Notes: a model not told the origin generated them from the sequence alone. 7,934 nucleotides of DNA from Methanoregulaceae archaeon (GCA_025453715.1 JALOPT010000064.1:1-7934), one strand, 5' to 3'; shown: positions 1 through 6,465, counted from the first letter of the stretch. Translations and numbers: made by a program.

Positions 1-1200
1 CCTGGTATCGAAGATATTATCGAGACCGATATTACGATCCTCGAATCCCTTGCGGCAAGGCTGGAGAGGGCCGTTCCCGAGTCACGCATCTATAATCCGA
101 CAGGGATTGTGCAGGACTTCGCCGGCCAGATACGAAAAGAACTTGATTTCGTGAAGGACGGAAAGAATGCAGACCGTTTCAGGAAAAACTTCGAGGGTAT
201 TGAAGGGGTACGGTTTCCAAAAATCTACTGGCATTGCAGTAGCCGACGCATGCTCACCATGGAGTTTATTGAAGGCGTCAAAGTCACCAGTGTCGATGAG
301 ATCCGTGCGATGGGTATCGACCCGGCCACCATAGCCGGGATCGGGTTCGATTCTTACCTCAAACAGATCTTTGAAGACGGGTTTTTCCACGGTGACCCGC
401 ATCCAGGAAACCTGATGGTTACGGCAAAAGGTGACCTTGCTTTTCTTGATTTCGGGGTTGTAGGAATATTACGGCCCGAAAAACGGTTTATTTTTGTACG
501 GCTGCTCCATGGTATTATCCATAACGATGTTGACATACTGCTTTCAGCATTTGAAAAACTGGGGGTAAATATCCGGGAGGAAGACCGGGAAGTTATCCGG
601 GACGAAATGTATATTGCCCTTATTGATGCCGAGGGCTTCACACTCGGGGACAATAGTTTTTCAACGATTGTAAATGACCTGACGGAGGTACTCAGGCGTT
701 ACCAGCTGCGGGTACCGATCAGCCTCATGCTGATGCTGAAAGTAATCATCATGATCCTTGATATCGGAATAAAACTTGATCCTGATTTCAGTTTTGAGAA
801 ACGTACGCATCCTTTCCTGGAAAATATTTCTGACAGGATGCACCTGCCCGATCACCTCGTCCGCCAGGCATCACGTTCCTTGATGGAAGCGACAGATGCA
901 ATGTTCGACCTGCCAAGGAATGTTAACCGGACCCTAAAAAAAATTGCAACCGGCACGGTCACCGTTGAAATCGTAGAAACTGACGTCAGAAAGCTCCAGC
1001 AGTCCCTTGAGAGGACTACCGACAAGCTCCTCGTTGGTATTATCACCGGCGCTGTTGTAATCGGGTCATCGCTTGTCCTGTTATCTTCGAATATTCAGTT
1101 GCCTAATTTTGTCTGGATACTCGCGGTATTCGGATATAGCGCGGCAATGCTGGTAGGATTTTACGCACTCTACCATATTCTCGCGTCCAGGTTCAGGTAA
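1..1200 (+). CDS. ABC1/UbiB-family atypical protein kinase-like membrane protein, 5' partial
   Basis: The reading frame is open from the first base, so the start lies upstream; the GTG at 109 is internal, because the residues before it (PGIEDIIETDITIL, in-window 1-14) are typical ABC1 family sequence. About 399 residues are visible; the family is usually about 500-560, so roughly 100-150 are missing, including the KxGQ motif. Seen, in in-window numbering: the ExD motif in KELDF (E47, D49), EFIEGVKV, the catalytic-loop equivalent HGDPHPGN (H130, D132, N137), and the metal-binding DFG (D150-G152). Two hydrophobic helices at about 343-362 and 370-393 form a C-terminal hairpin membrane anchor, as in many prokaryotic members. 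Family members (UbiB, COQ8) bind ATP and support quinone or isoprenoid lipid metabolism; the archaeal role is not known. It converges on the FTR gene. Family call is secure, function is not. Confidence 0.93.
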   Translation, partial: PGIEDIIETDITILESLAARLERAVPESRIYNPTGIVQDFAGQIRKELDFVKDGKNADRFRKNFEGIEGVRFPKIYWHCSSRRMLTMEFIEGVKVTSVDEIRAMGIDPATIAGIGFDSYLKQIFEDGFFHGDPHPGNLMVTAKGDLAFLDFGVVGILRPEKRFIFVRLLHGIIHNDVDILLSAFEKLGVNIREEDREVIRDEMYIALIDAEGFTLGDNSFSTIVNDLTEVLRRYQLRVPISLMLMLKVIIMILDIGIKLDPDFSFEKRTHPFLENISDRMHLPDHLVRQASRSLMEATDAMFDLPRNVNRTLKKIATGTVTVEIVETDVRKLQQSLERTTDKLLVGIITGAVVIGSSLVLLSSNIQLPNFVWILAVFGYSAAMLVGFYALYHILASRFR

Positions 1201-1412
1201 AGGATAACACATATCCGACAGGTTCAATTTCGCTATCTTCCTTTCGGGCACATGTGATATTCCTTGGAAACGTGTCGGTCGAAGATATAATTGAGACTCT
1301 GATGATAATGGGACACTACAAAGATAAATGGGTGGAATAAGCTGAATTGGAGATAACAGGTTGCCGGGGTGAATCTGGCCGTCTCTGATACCGGTTGATG
1401 TTCCGATAATTT
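1201..1412. other. Intergenic gap between convergent genes, with one doubtful 28-codon frame
   Basis: No convincing gene, tRNA or repeat is visible here. A plus-strand frame with a possible GTG start at 1254 runs to TAA at 1338-1340 and would encode about 28 residues ending in VEDIIETLMIMGHYKDKWVE. The amino acid pattern looks protein-like, but no ribosome binding site precedes it and the peptide is not recognised, so it could be a gene remnant or chance. A 5-base inverted repeat (GGATA/TATCC, 1202-1216) sits directly after the kinase stop codon without a T-tract, too weak to call a terminator. Confidence 0.3.
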
Positions 1413-1700
1413 TCAACCTGATGTTTCTTCACTGAAAAATAAATTACAATGGCATGAGCCCTCTTCCTTTATCTCCCGTTCATGATAAATACAGGGACAA
1501 ATTATGTTTTTATCCGTTTCCACATCCCCGCTTCGGATGCGGCAGGGACAATACCGTTGACCAAACCGCTGTGTGTTTTTCGCAAGCCCCCTGATGACTC
1601 CCTCCAGTCGCTTTTCTTCAGGATTGAGCCGGTAACCATGCTTTTTTGCATATCCTGCTGCCCATGCAAGAATTTCTTTTTCGTCTGTCCCGTCTGTCAT
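1413..1700 (-). CDS. Ferredoxin:thioredoxin reductase catalytic subunit-like protein
   Basis: This 95-residue protein carries the FTR beta-subunit signature CPC-x14-CPC-x12-CHC: C51/C53, C68/C70 and C83/C85. By analogy to the plant enzyme, C51, C68, C70 and C83 would hold a [4Fe-4S] cluster and C53-C85 would form the redox-active disulfide. The chloroplast enzyme has shorter second spacing (x16, x8); the x14/x12 form is, as I recall, the usual bacterial and archaeal one. The N-terminal part (about 5-50, with GYRLNPEEKRLEGVIRGLA) matches the helical region of the family. Such proteins pass electrons from ferredoxin to thioredoxin-like disulfides in the cytoplasm. No variable subunit, thioredoxin or rubredoxin lies beside it. 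The ATG at 1700 gives full family length, with only a weak upstream GGGAG about 11 bases away. It follows purC on the same strand after 143 bases, so co-transcription is possible but not shown. Confidence 0.9.
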   Translation of the reverse strand: MTDGTDEKEILAWAAGYAKKHGYRLNPEEKRLEGVIRGLAKNTQRFGQRYCPCRIRSGDVETDKNIICPCIYHEREIKEEGSCHCNLFFSEETSG

Positions 1701-1843
1701 TATTCCCCGTGCTCCCGTTAATAGAATCCCTCAACAATCATTTTTCAGATATCGTACAGTCGTATCCTGGAATATTCGTCGGTTCTGTTTATTATCGCAA
1801 TTATTCATAAAACTTGATATTCTCTTACGGGAAACAAGCGCAT
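1701..1843 (-). other. Spacer between purC and the FTR subunit gene
   Basis: This 143-base AT-rich gap separates purC (upstream on the minus strand) from the FTR gene. It contains several AT-rich stretches (for example around 1716-1724 and 1788-1796) that could be TATA elements for FTR, but none is clearly placed. No ORF or strong hairpin is seen, and no long T-tract marks the end of purC. Confidence 0.3.
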
Positions 1844-2554
1844 TTAATGCCCGTCAATAATTCGTCTGGCCACACGGTGATAACTCGTAATGACGTCCCC
1901 CAGTCCTGTCCGGTAGACATCCTTGTCGAGGGATTCCCCTGTTTTTTTATCCCAGAGTCGCATTGAGTCCATGCTGATTTCGTCCCCAACATAAATGATT
2001 CCGTCTTTTTTCCCAAACTCAAGTTTAAAGTCCACCAGATCGATACCCCGTCCATCAAGATAGTCCCGGAGCACGTTGTTCACACCCAATGCAATCTGTT
2101 TTATTACCCTGAGTTCATCAGGTGTTGATAGTTTAAGCGCATAAATCAGGTCATCATTCAGCATCGGGTCATGATGGGTATCATCTTTGAAATCGATGAC
2201 GATTACAGGAGGATTAAGGGGTGTCCCTTTTTCTATCGGGTAATTTTTTACGATCGAGCCCGCCGCGATATTCCGGACGATCACCTCAAGCGGGATCATG
2301 GTCAGGTTGCGGGCAACCATGGTGGAATCATCAATTTTCCTGATATAGTGTGTTTTTATGCCATTTTTCTCGAGGAGCCCGAAGAAAAATATTGAAACCC
2401 CCGCATTAAGACTGCCCTTGTCTGCCAGCGTGTCCTTTTTCTCCCCGTCAAATGCAGTAATATCGTCCCTGAATTTTATAACCAGTTCCGCGGGGTTTTC
2501 AGTCCTGTACACAGACTTTGCTTTCCCGGAATACAACAACTCAAGTTGTTTCAT
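1844..2554 (-). CDS. purC: Phosphoribosylaminoimidazole-succinocarboxamide (SAICAR) synthase
   Basis: PurC condenses CAIR with aspartate, using ATP, to make SAICAR in cytoplasmic de novo purine synthesis. The 236 residues equal the usual bacterial and archaeal length (E. coli has 237). Recognisable blocks are LYSGKAKSVY at 7-16 (nucleotide-binding start), DDITAFDGEKKDTLADKGSLN from 30, EVIVRNIAAGS at 90-100 (substrate-binding block), LVDFKLEFG at 173-181, and the acidic metal/ATP segment VGDEISMDSMRLWD at 189-202. After AAGS the common KR pair reads KN (K103, N104), a small difference. The ATG at 2554 overlaps the cofG stop codon (ATGA) and has AGGAG eight bases upstream inside cofG, so translation is probably coupled to cofG. 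Nothing suggests loss of function. Confidence 0.97.
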   Translation of the reverse strand: MKQLELLYSGKAKSVYRTENPAELVIKFRDDITAFDGEKKDTLADKGSLNAGVSIFFFGLLEKNGIKTHYIRKIDDSTMVARNLTMIPLEVIVRNIAAGSIVKNYPIEKGTPLNPPVIVIDFKDDTHHDPMLNDDLIYALKLSTPDELRVIKQIALGVNNVLRDYLDGRGIDLVDFKLEFGKKDGIIYVGDEISMDSMRLWDKKTGESLDKDVYRTGLGDVITSYHRVARRIIDGH

Positions 2555-3540
2555 GATACGGTCTCCTGTCCGGATACATGTTTGACAAGGCGCTTAATAA
2601 GTGGTTCCAATTCGTTTGAAAACCAGCCCTTCGCAATGAACTGTGGATAAATGCAAAGGCGTTCCTGGAGGGCATAATTCCCTGCAGAGCGCCTGAGTGC
2701 GTCTTCTTCAGGCCACGGATGTTCAGGGTTTACATAATCGATTGTCAATGGGGATATTCCTCCCAGGTCATTAACACCACATGGGATCAGGGATGCAGCG
2801 TCGGCAAGGTTAGGCGCGACCTGGATCGCTACATCATCCGGAAGAAAGTCTCGCGCGATATGAATTACCACACACATTTCATCAAAGCTGATCCCCGGTT
2901 GGTTGACCATCGGTGTCCCTGGTTTTGGGCAGAAATTCTGTATTATCACTTCCTGGATATGACCATATCGCTTGTGCAGGTCACGAATCACCATCAGTGA
3001 TTCCTCACGGTCCTGCATCGTCTCCCCTATACCAAGAAGGAGGCCTGTCGTGAACGGGATCTGCAGCCTGCCTGCAGTTTCAATCATCTCAATCCGGACG
3101 TCCGGGGCTTTTCCCGGGGAATTATGATGTGCTGGAATGTCGGCCGTTGTCTCAAGCATGAGGCCCATACTGGCATTCACCGGTTTTAGATATTCCAGCT
3201 CTTCAGCTGTCATAATTCCTGCATTCGTATGAGGGAGAAGGCCTGCCTCAATGCTTTTCTCGCACATGGCATGGCAGTACTGCAGGATGTTGTCATATCC
3301 TGCCCGGGTTATCTGGCTTTTAAACCCGGGTTCCTCTTCCGGTCGTTCACCAAAGGTAAAGAGTGCCTCGGTGCAGCCCATTACTGCACCGTTGGCCAGG
3401 GTTTGTTCAACCTCCCCGGGTTGCATAATACAGTGTTCCGTTACCGGTGTCCGGAAACAGCAGTACTCACACCGGTTATGGCAGACCGTGGTGAGCGGCA
3501 GAAAGACATTTTTTGAAAAGGTTATGACGTTCCTGTTCAT
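2551..3540 (-). CDS. cofG: 7,8-didemethyl-8-hydroxy-5-deazariboflavin (Fo) synthase subunit CofG
   Basis: CofG is the radical SAM subunit that, with CofH, joins the tyrosine-derived moiety to 5-amino-6-ribitylaminouracil to form Fo, the chromophore of coenzyme F420. The 329-residue protein has the radical SAM cluster motif C20-x3-C24-x2-C27 (VCHNRCEYCCF), followed by CofG-typical blocks: EALFTFGERPEEE, LLPHTNAGIM, GLMLETTAD, GIGET, QNFCPKPGTPM, QVAPNLAD, and GVNDLGGISPLTIDYVNPEHPWP near the C-terminus. The separate subunit architecture is the archaeal one; actinobacteria use a fused FbiC. The ATG at 3540 is the only reasonable start: the nearest upstream in-frame stop is about 25 bases away with no other start codon between. 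No clear ribosome binding site precedes it, so a short or absent leader is possible. It is divergent from cofC and overlaps purC downstream. cofH is not in the window. Confidence 0.97.
   Translation of the reverse strand: MNRNVITFSKNVFLPLTTVCHNRCEYCCFRTPVTEHCIMQPGEVEQTLANGAVMGCTEALFTFGERPEEEPGFKSQITRAGYDNILQYCHAMCEKSIEAGLLPHTNAGIMTAEELEYLKPVNASMGLMLETTADIPAHHNSPGKAPDVRIEMIETAGRLQIPFTTGLLLGIGETMQDREESLMVIRDLHKRYGHIQEVIIQNFCPKPGTPMVNQPGISFDEMCVVIHIARDFLPDDVAIQVAPNLADAASLIPCGVNDLGGISPLTIDYVNPEHPWPEEDALRRSAGNYALQERLCIYPQFIAKGWFSNELEPLIKRLVKHVSGQETVS
2563..2567 (-). promoter_or_regulatory. Ribosome binding site of purC inside the end of cofG
   Basis: On the minus strand AGGAG lies eight bases before the purC ATG, within the last codons of cofG. 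It supports the 2554 start and, with the ATGA overlap, suggests translational coupling. Confidence 0.65.
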
Positions 3541-3650
3541 GGTCGCGGCTGCACCGTTTATTACTCATGATGTGAGTTCTTTGGTAATTTATTGATCGAT
3601 CCCACGTAAAAACGATGGATTTTTGATGTCCGTGGTGCTATTCGTATGAA
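3541..3650. promoter_or_regulatory. Shared divergent promoter region of cofG and cofC
   Basis: This 110-base gap must hold promoters for both cofG-purC (minus) and cofC (plus). The AT-rich element TAATTTATTG at 3585-3594 is a candidate TATA box; about 25 bases away this would give a cofG transcript start near 3560 (leader about 20 bases) and, read the other way, a cofC start near 3615. An imperfect nested inverted repeat, CCACG (3602-3606) with CGTGG (3631-3635) enclosing AAAAA/TTTTT (3608-3612, 3620-3624), lies just before cofC. The location as a regulatory region is secure by arrangement; the exact elements are guesses. Confidence 0.45.
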
Positions 3651-4283
3651 ATGTCCATCGAGGCCGTGGTCCCATTTAAACCGGTGAACCCGAAAAGCCG
3701 CCTGTCTTCAGTTCTCACGAAGGCGGAACGCGAATTATTTGCAGAAGCAATGCTGACCGATGTCGTTATGTCCCTGAAGGAAGCCGGATGCAACCCTTTT
3801 ATTCTCTCCACGGTTCCCCTTCACTGCTCGCATGCAGAGGTCACCGTCTCTGGTGAGGGACTGAACCCTGCGCTTAACAGTTTAATCGGGAGTTCTTCAG
3901 GTGCGCTGCTCATTATCATGGCGGACTTACCCCTGGTTACACCGGGAGTGGTCCGGCGGATTATCTCCACCCCGTGTGACATGGCTCTTGGACCGGGCCG
4001 GGGTGGGGGAACGAATGCAATCTTTATGAAAGACCGTTCCCGTTTTCATGTTGATTATTACGGAGCAAGTTTTCTCAAACACAGGGAAATTGCAGAAAAG
4101 GCAGGACTATCCTGCGAAATCGTGGATTCCTTCCGCCTCCATACGGATGTTGATGAAAAGGAAGACCTTGTGGAACTGATGATCCACGGCCGTGGAAAAG
4201 CGTTAGAGTTCCTGAAAGGTTGTGGTTTCTCACTATTAATAGAAAAGGGGCGTGTAGGTGTATCACGGTGTACTGAAGAATAA
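3651..4283 (+). CDS. cofC: 2-phospho-L-lactate guanylyltransferase CofC
   Basis: CofC activates 2-phospho-L-lactate (or a related phospho-acid) with GTP, giving the nucleotide-linked intermediate that CofD transfers to Fo during F420 synthesis. The 210-residue protein is a nucleotidyltransferase-fold enzyme of normal family length. Seen motifs are VPFKPVNPKSRLS at 7-19 (nucleotide-binding N-terminus with K10, K15 and R17), LNPALN at 71-76, IIMADLPLV at 88-96 (metal-binding aspartate D92), GPGRGGGTNAI at 114-124, YGASFLKH at 137-144 and a late DVDEKEDLVEL at 166-176. The ATG at 3651 gives the exact CofC N-terminus; an ATG at 3646 is out of frame. Only a weak GGTG lies 13 bases upstream. The gene is divergent from cofG and converges on the methyltransferase with 22 bases between the stops. 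Exact acid substrate varies among organisms and cannot be read here. Confidence 0.95.
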   Translation: MSIEAVVPFKPVNPKSRLSSVLTKAERELFAEAMLTDVVMSLKEAGCNPFILSTVPLHCSHAEVTVSGEGLNPALNSLIGSSSGALLIIMADLPLVTPGVVRRIISTPCDMALGPGRGGGTNAIFMKDRSRFHVDYYGASFLKHREIAEKAGLSCEIVDSFRLHTDVDEKEDLVELMIHGRGKALEFLKGCGFSLLIEKGRVGVSRCTEE

Positions 4284-4305
4284 CGGCGCGGGTAATTAAC
4301 CGGAA

Positions 4306-5079
4306 TTACTTTTGCATCAGGAAAAACTGGTAGCCGTATTCATCAGAATGGGCCCTGAAGATAGCAAGCTCTTTTCTGGATACCTCAACTAATGCCATTG
4401 CCTCTTCATTACCGGCGTATATCGTTTCAAATTCTGCGAGTCTTATCTCGAACGGTTCGTAGAAATTTTTCCACCATGCAGAATCCGGGAAACCGAATGA
4501 AGAAATGAAGGTGTAACCAGCGGCATTAATCATATCCACATTCCCACGGACATTGGTCATTGCGGGATATTCCATACCGAAGAATTCCCTGGTATCCGGG
4601 GAGGGGTTGTCGGAAAACCATACAAGGTCCGATAAGGCGAGGAAACCGCCGGGCTTTAAAAAATCCTTCCAGTAGCGAATTCCATTCGAAAAACCCATCA
4701 CGAATACTGACCCTTCCGCCCATATTATATCAAAAAATCCGGGGTCAAACGGGAGGTTATCCATAGATGCACATGTTGTCGTGATCCGATGGCCCAGGCC
4801 CCTCCTCCCTCCATTTTTCTTTAATGTATCCAGAAATGGCTGGTAAACATCAACCGCAGTGATAATCGCGTCTCCTGCCAGTTCTGCCAGCGCGAGGGTC
4901 TGTGCTCCAGTCCCACAACCTATATCGAGGATTCTTGGTTCATCAGGGACCCCCGGAATCATGGAAAACATTTTTTTCGTACATTGATCTGATCCGGGTC
5001 CCTGCCTCGGTAATCCTTCATATAATTTAAAAATAAAAGAATCTTCCATAATCTTGGTACTTATCATAATCCCATACAT
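4306..5079 (-). CDS. Class I SAM-dependent methyltransferase of unknown substrate
   Basis: The 257-residue protein has a Rossmann-type methyltransferase core: motif I ILDIGCGTG at 50-58, the acidic end of strand two in ITAVDVYQPFL (D77, expected to bind the SAM ribose), SMDNLPF at 105-111, and IIWAEGS at 118-124 in the motif IV position, followed by LKPGGFLALSD at 141-151. The N-terminal LYEGLPRQGPGS (19-30) and the WAEGS...GF block resemble a small family of structural-genomics methyltransferases known from Bacteroides and methanogens, none with an assigned substrate as far as I know. The start is uncertain: ATG codons at 5079, 5067 and 5049 are all possible, and the family pattern would tolerate the last (MEDSFIFKLYEG); none has a good ribosome binding site. 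It is divergent from the peroxiredoxin and converges on cofC. A role in F420 metabolism is not indicated by sequence. Confidence 0.88.
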   Translation of the reverse strand: MYGIMISTKIMEDSFIFKLYEGLPRQGPGSDQCTKKMFSMIPGVPDEPRILDIGCGTGAQTLALAELAGDAIITAVDVYQPFLDTLKKNGGRRGLGHRITTTCASMDNLPFDPGFFDIIWAEGSVFVMGFSNGIRYWKDFLKPGGFLALSDLVWFSDNPSPDTREFFGMEYPAMTNVRGNVDMINAAGYTFISSFGFPDSAWWKNFYEPFEIRLAEFETIYAGNEEAMALVEVSRKELAIFRAHSDEYGYQFFLMQK

Positions 5080-5153
5080 CTTTTCTGCCTGGATGATCCC
5101 GGATTAATACCCGGATGAAAGGTCTCTTATCTGAATAGTGGGAGGAATTAATT
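5080..5153. promoter_or_regulatory. Shared divergent promoter region of methyltransferase and peroxiredoxin genes
   Basis: The 74-base gap separates two divergent genes. ATTAATA at 5103-5109 reads as an AT-rich TATA candidate on either strand: it would put a plus-strand start near 5130 and a minus-strand start near 5081, making the methyltransferase mRNA nearly leaderless. The peroxiredoxin side carries a strong ribosome binding site. Element positions are inferred by spacing only. Confidence 0.35.
5141..5145 (+). promoter_or_regulatory. Ribosome binding site of the peroxiredoxin gene
   Basis: GGAGG lies eight bases before the ATG at 5154, the best Shine-Dalgarno match in the window, and fixes that start over the ATG at 5163. 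Confidence 0.75.
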
Positions 5154-5633
5154 ATGCCAGATATGGTGGAACAACCCCCTGTGGTCCGACCCGGGGACAT
5201 GGGTAAGAATTTCTCCCTCAAGGACCAGAATGACAAGACATTTGACCTCCTCGAAAATTCCGGGAAAAAGACGCTTCTTTCATTTCATCCACTTGCATGG
5301 ACAGCATACTGTGCGGCACAGATGGAATCGCTTGAAAAAAACAGGGATACGCTGGATTCTTTAGGCACGCTTGCAGTCGGGATCAGTGTCGACTCGGTAC
5401 CCTGTAAAAAAGCATGGGCAGCGTCTCTTGAAATAAAAAATACCCGGTTATTGTGTGATTTCTGGCCCCATGGAAAAGTGGCCCGGGCATACGGTATCTT
5501 CCGGGATACGAACGGATTTTCAGAGCGGGCGAATATCATCGTGGATGAAGCCCAGAAAGTAATATTCATCAAGGTATATCCTGTGCACAGTATCCCGGAT
5601 ATCAGTGAAATTATCAGTTTTCTGAAAGAATAA
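5154..5633 (+). CDS. Peroxiredoxin (thiol peroxidase of the AhpC/TSA superfamily)
   Basis: This 159-residue thioredoxin-fold protein should reduce peroxides in the cytoplasm by a cysteine mechanism. The peroxidatic signature PxxxTxxC is intact as P46, T50, C53 (HPLAWTAYC), and R125 in GFSERANIIVD sits where the catalytic arginine of the family is expected. The N-terminal PGDMGKNFSLKDQNDKTFDL is typical of the bacterioferritin-comigratory and AhpE-like branches. Two more cysteines, C84 (in DSVPCKKAW) and C101 (in LLCDFW), are candidate resolving residues; neither sits in the usual C-terminal VCP motif, so this is not a classical typical 2-Cys AhpC. Most relatives keep phenylalanine or similar near the active site where this protein has W49. 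It is likely transcribed alone and converges on cofE. The reductant is unknown; the FTR-like protein in this window could in principle feed a thioredoxin for it, but they are not adjacent. Confidence 0.92.
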   Translation: MPDMVEQPPVVRPGDMGKNFSLKDQNDKTFDLLENSGKKTLLSFHPLAWTAYCAAQMESLEKNRDTLDSLGTLAVGISVDSVPCKKAWAASLEIKNTRLLCDFWPHGKVARAYGIFRDTNGFSERANIIVDEAQKVIFIKVYPVHSIPDISEIISFLKE

Positions 5634-5704
5634 AAAATAATTTAGGAAATGGGTTATTTACATGAAATCTGCCAGTAAAAGGTCATTCAGTTTCTTTTTT
5701 ACTG
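5634..5704. terminator. Convergent 3' region with T-tracts and an 8-bp inverted repeat
   Basis: Between the peroxiredoxin and cofE stop codons the DNA is AT-rich. The plus strand carries a run of six T at 5695-5700, inside the end of cofE, and the minus strand carries six T across about 5633-5638, inside the end of the peroxiredoxin frame. CAGTAAAA (5673-5680) and TTTTACTG (5697-5704) form a perfect 8-base inverted repeat with a 16-base loop. Archaeal transcription ends mainly at T-rich tracts, so a two-way terminator is plausible, though no hairpin-plus-T arrangement of bacterial type is present. Confidence 0.4.
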
Positions 5705-6465
5705 ATATTCCGTAACGTACCCATGAACAGACAATCCTCTGCCGCAATTTCTTCAACCCCGACCTCGTCTGACAGATTAATACCAAGGCCCCTGACAATC
5801 GCGACGGGTATACACTCATCTGCTTCGCCCATCACCAGCTCGGCAGCTGTTGCGATATTATCTGCCAATGCCCGCTTTGTCACCAGTAGTTCGCGCCCGA
5901 AAAGGTCAGACCTTCCGCGATCATCTATTACCGATGGCATCCCTGCACATCCAATCGCGACACCGCTACACCCGACTCTCATTGCATGAGTCCTGCTGTC
6001 TGCTACAATTACCCCGGTATGAACCTGGCAGCGGGCGAAAATTTCCTTCCTGATCCGTTCGGCGCTTGCATCAGGGTCAAGTGGCAGTGGCACAAGGAAA
6101 CCGGGTGGTGCGTTAGACGCGTCCACTCCCGCATTGGGAAGCAGCGTCCCATTTTTCATACAAAGAAGAAACCCCGAAATTCCCCCGACAACACTGTCAC
6201 TTTCATGGAGGACAATTTCAACTTCCCGTGAGTCCATTCCGAATTCCTCTGCAAGGGCATTTGCTTCCGGGGAAGGTGTGACTTCTTCGAGATTAATCAG
6301 GCGGCCTTCAGCGGTTGCAAGGGCAGATTCGGCAATAACGATAATATCTCCCTCAAGGATCACATCATTCAGCTTTAATAATGCCTCAATGAGAGCTGAA
6401 ACGATATTATCTCCCGGGGCGATGATCCCCGTTGATATTCCCCTGACCCTGAATTCTGCATTCAT
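5683..6465 (-). CDS. cofE: Coenzyme F420-0:L-glutamate ligase
   Basis: CofE uses GTP to add L-glutamate residues in gamma-linkage to F420-0, the last step of F420 synthesis. The 260 residues match family length. Landmarks are VRGI at 7-10 with the following GD (18-19), the GDIIVIAESALATAEGR block at 39-55, NAGVDASN at 111-118, DSRTHAMRVGCSGVAIGCAG at 156-175, DLFGR at 187-191 and the helix TKRALADNIATAAELVMGEADE. D115 and D156 correspond to the metal-binding aspartates described in the Archaeoglobus enzyme. The usual lysine of the SKAEGR-type loop is replaced (ATAEGR), which may mark a methanogen subgroup. The ATG at 6465 overlaps the folP stop as ATGA and has GGAG eight bases upstream. It is the last gene of a folD-folP-cofE run. 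A paralogue with another acceptor is possible but less likely. Confidence 0.93.
   Translation of the reverse strand: MNAEFRVRGISTGIIAPGDNIVSALIEALLKLNDVILEGDIIVIAESALATAEGRLINLEEVTPSPEANALAEEFGMDSREVEIVLHESDSVVGGISGFLLCMKNGTLLPNAGVDASNAPPGFLVPLPLDPDASAERIRKEIFARCQVHTGVIVADSRTHAMRVGCSGVAIGCAGMPSVIDDRGRSDLFGRELLVTKRALADNIATAAELVMGEADECIPVAIVRGLGINLSDEVGVEEIAAEDCLFMGTLRNISKKETE

Noticed and set aside
109..1200. GTG at 109 as the kinase start
   Set aside because: Conserved family residues continue upstream to position 1 in the same frame, so the gene is cut by the window edge.
1202..1216. GGATA/TATCC hairpin after the kinase stop
   Set aside because: Only five pairs and no following T-tract, expected by chance.
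1..1340. DNA resemblance between the window start (about 8-28) and 1279-1299, 17 of 21 bases
   Set aside because: It comes from the same few residues (EDIIET) and does not extend either way, so a duplication is not supported.
1081..1416. Minus-strand 111-codon frame starting at a TTG that overlaps the FTR stop
   Set aside because: It starts at TTG, overlaps the conserved kinase C-terminus antisense, and its protein has no recognisable pattern.
1482..1721. Plus-strand 79-codon frame over the FTR gene
   Set aside because: Antisense to a protein with an intact six-cysteine signature; no independent support.
4284..4305. GGTAATTAACC-like palindrome between cofC and the methyltransferase
   Set aside because: The symmetry is imperfect and short, and AT-rich convergent ends often look like this.
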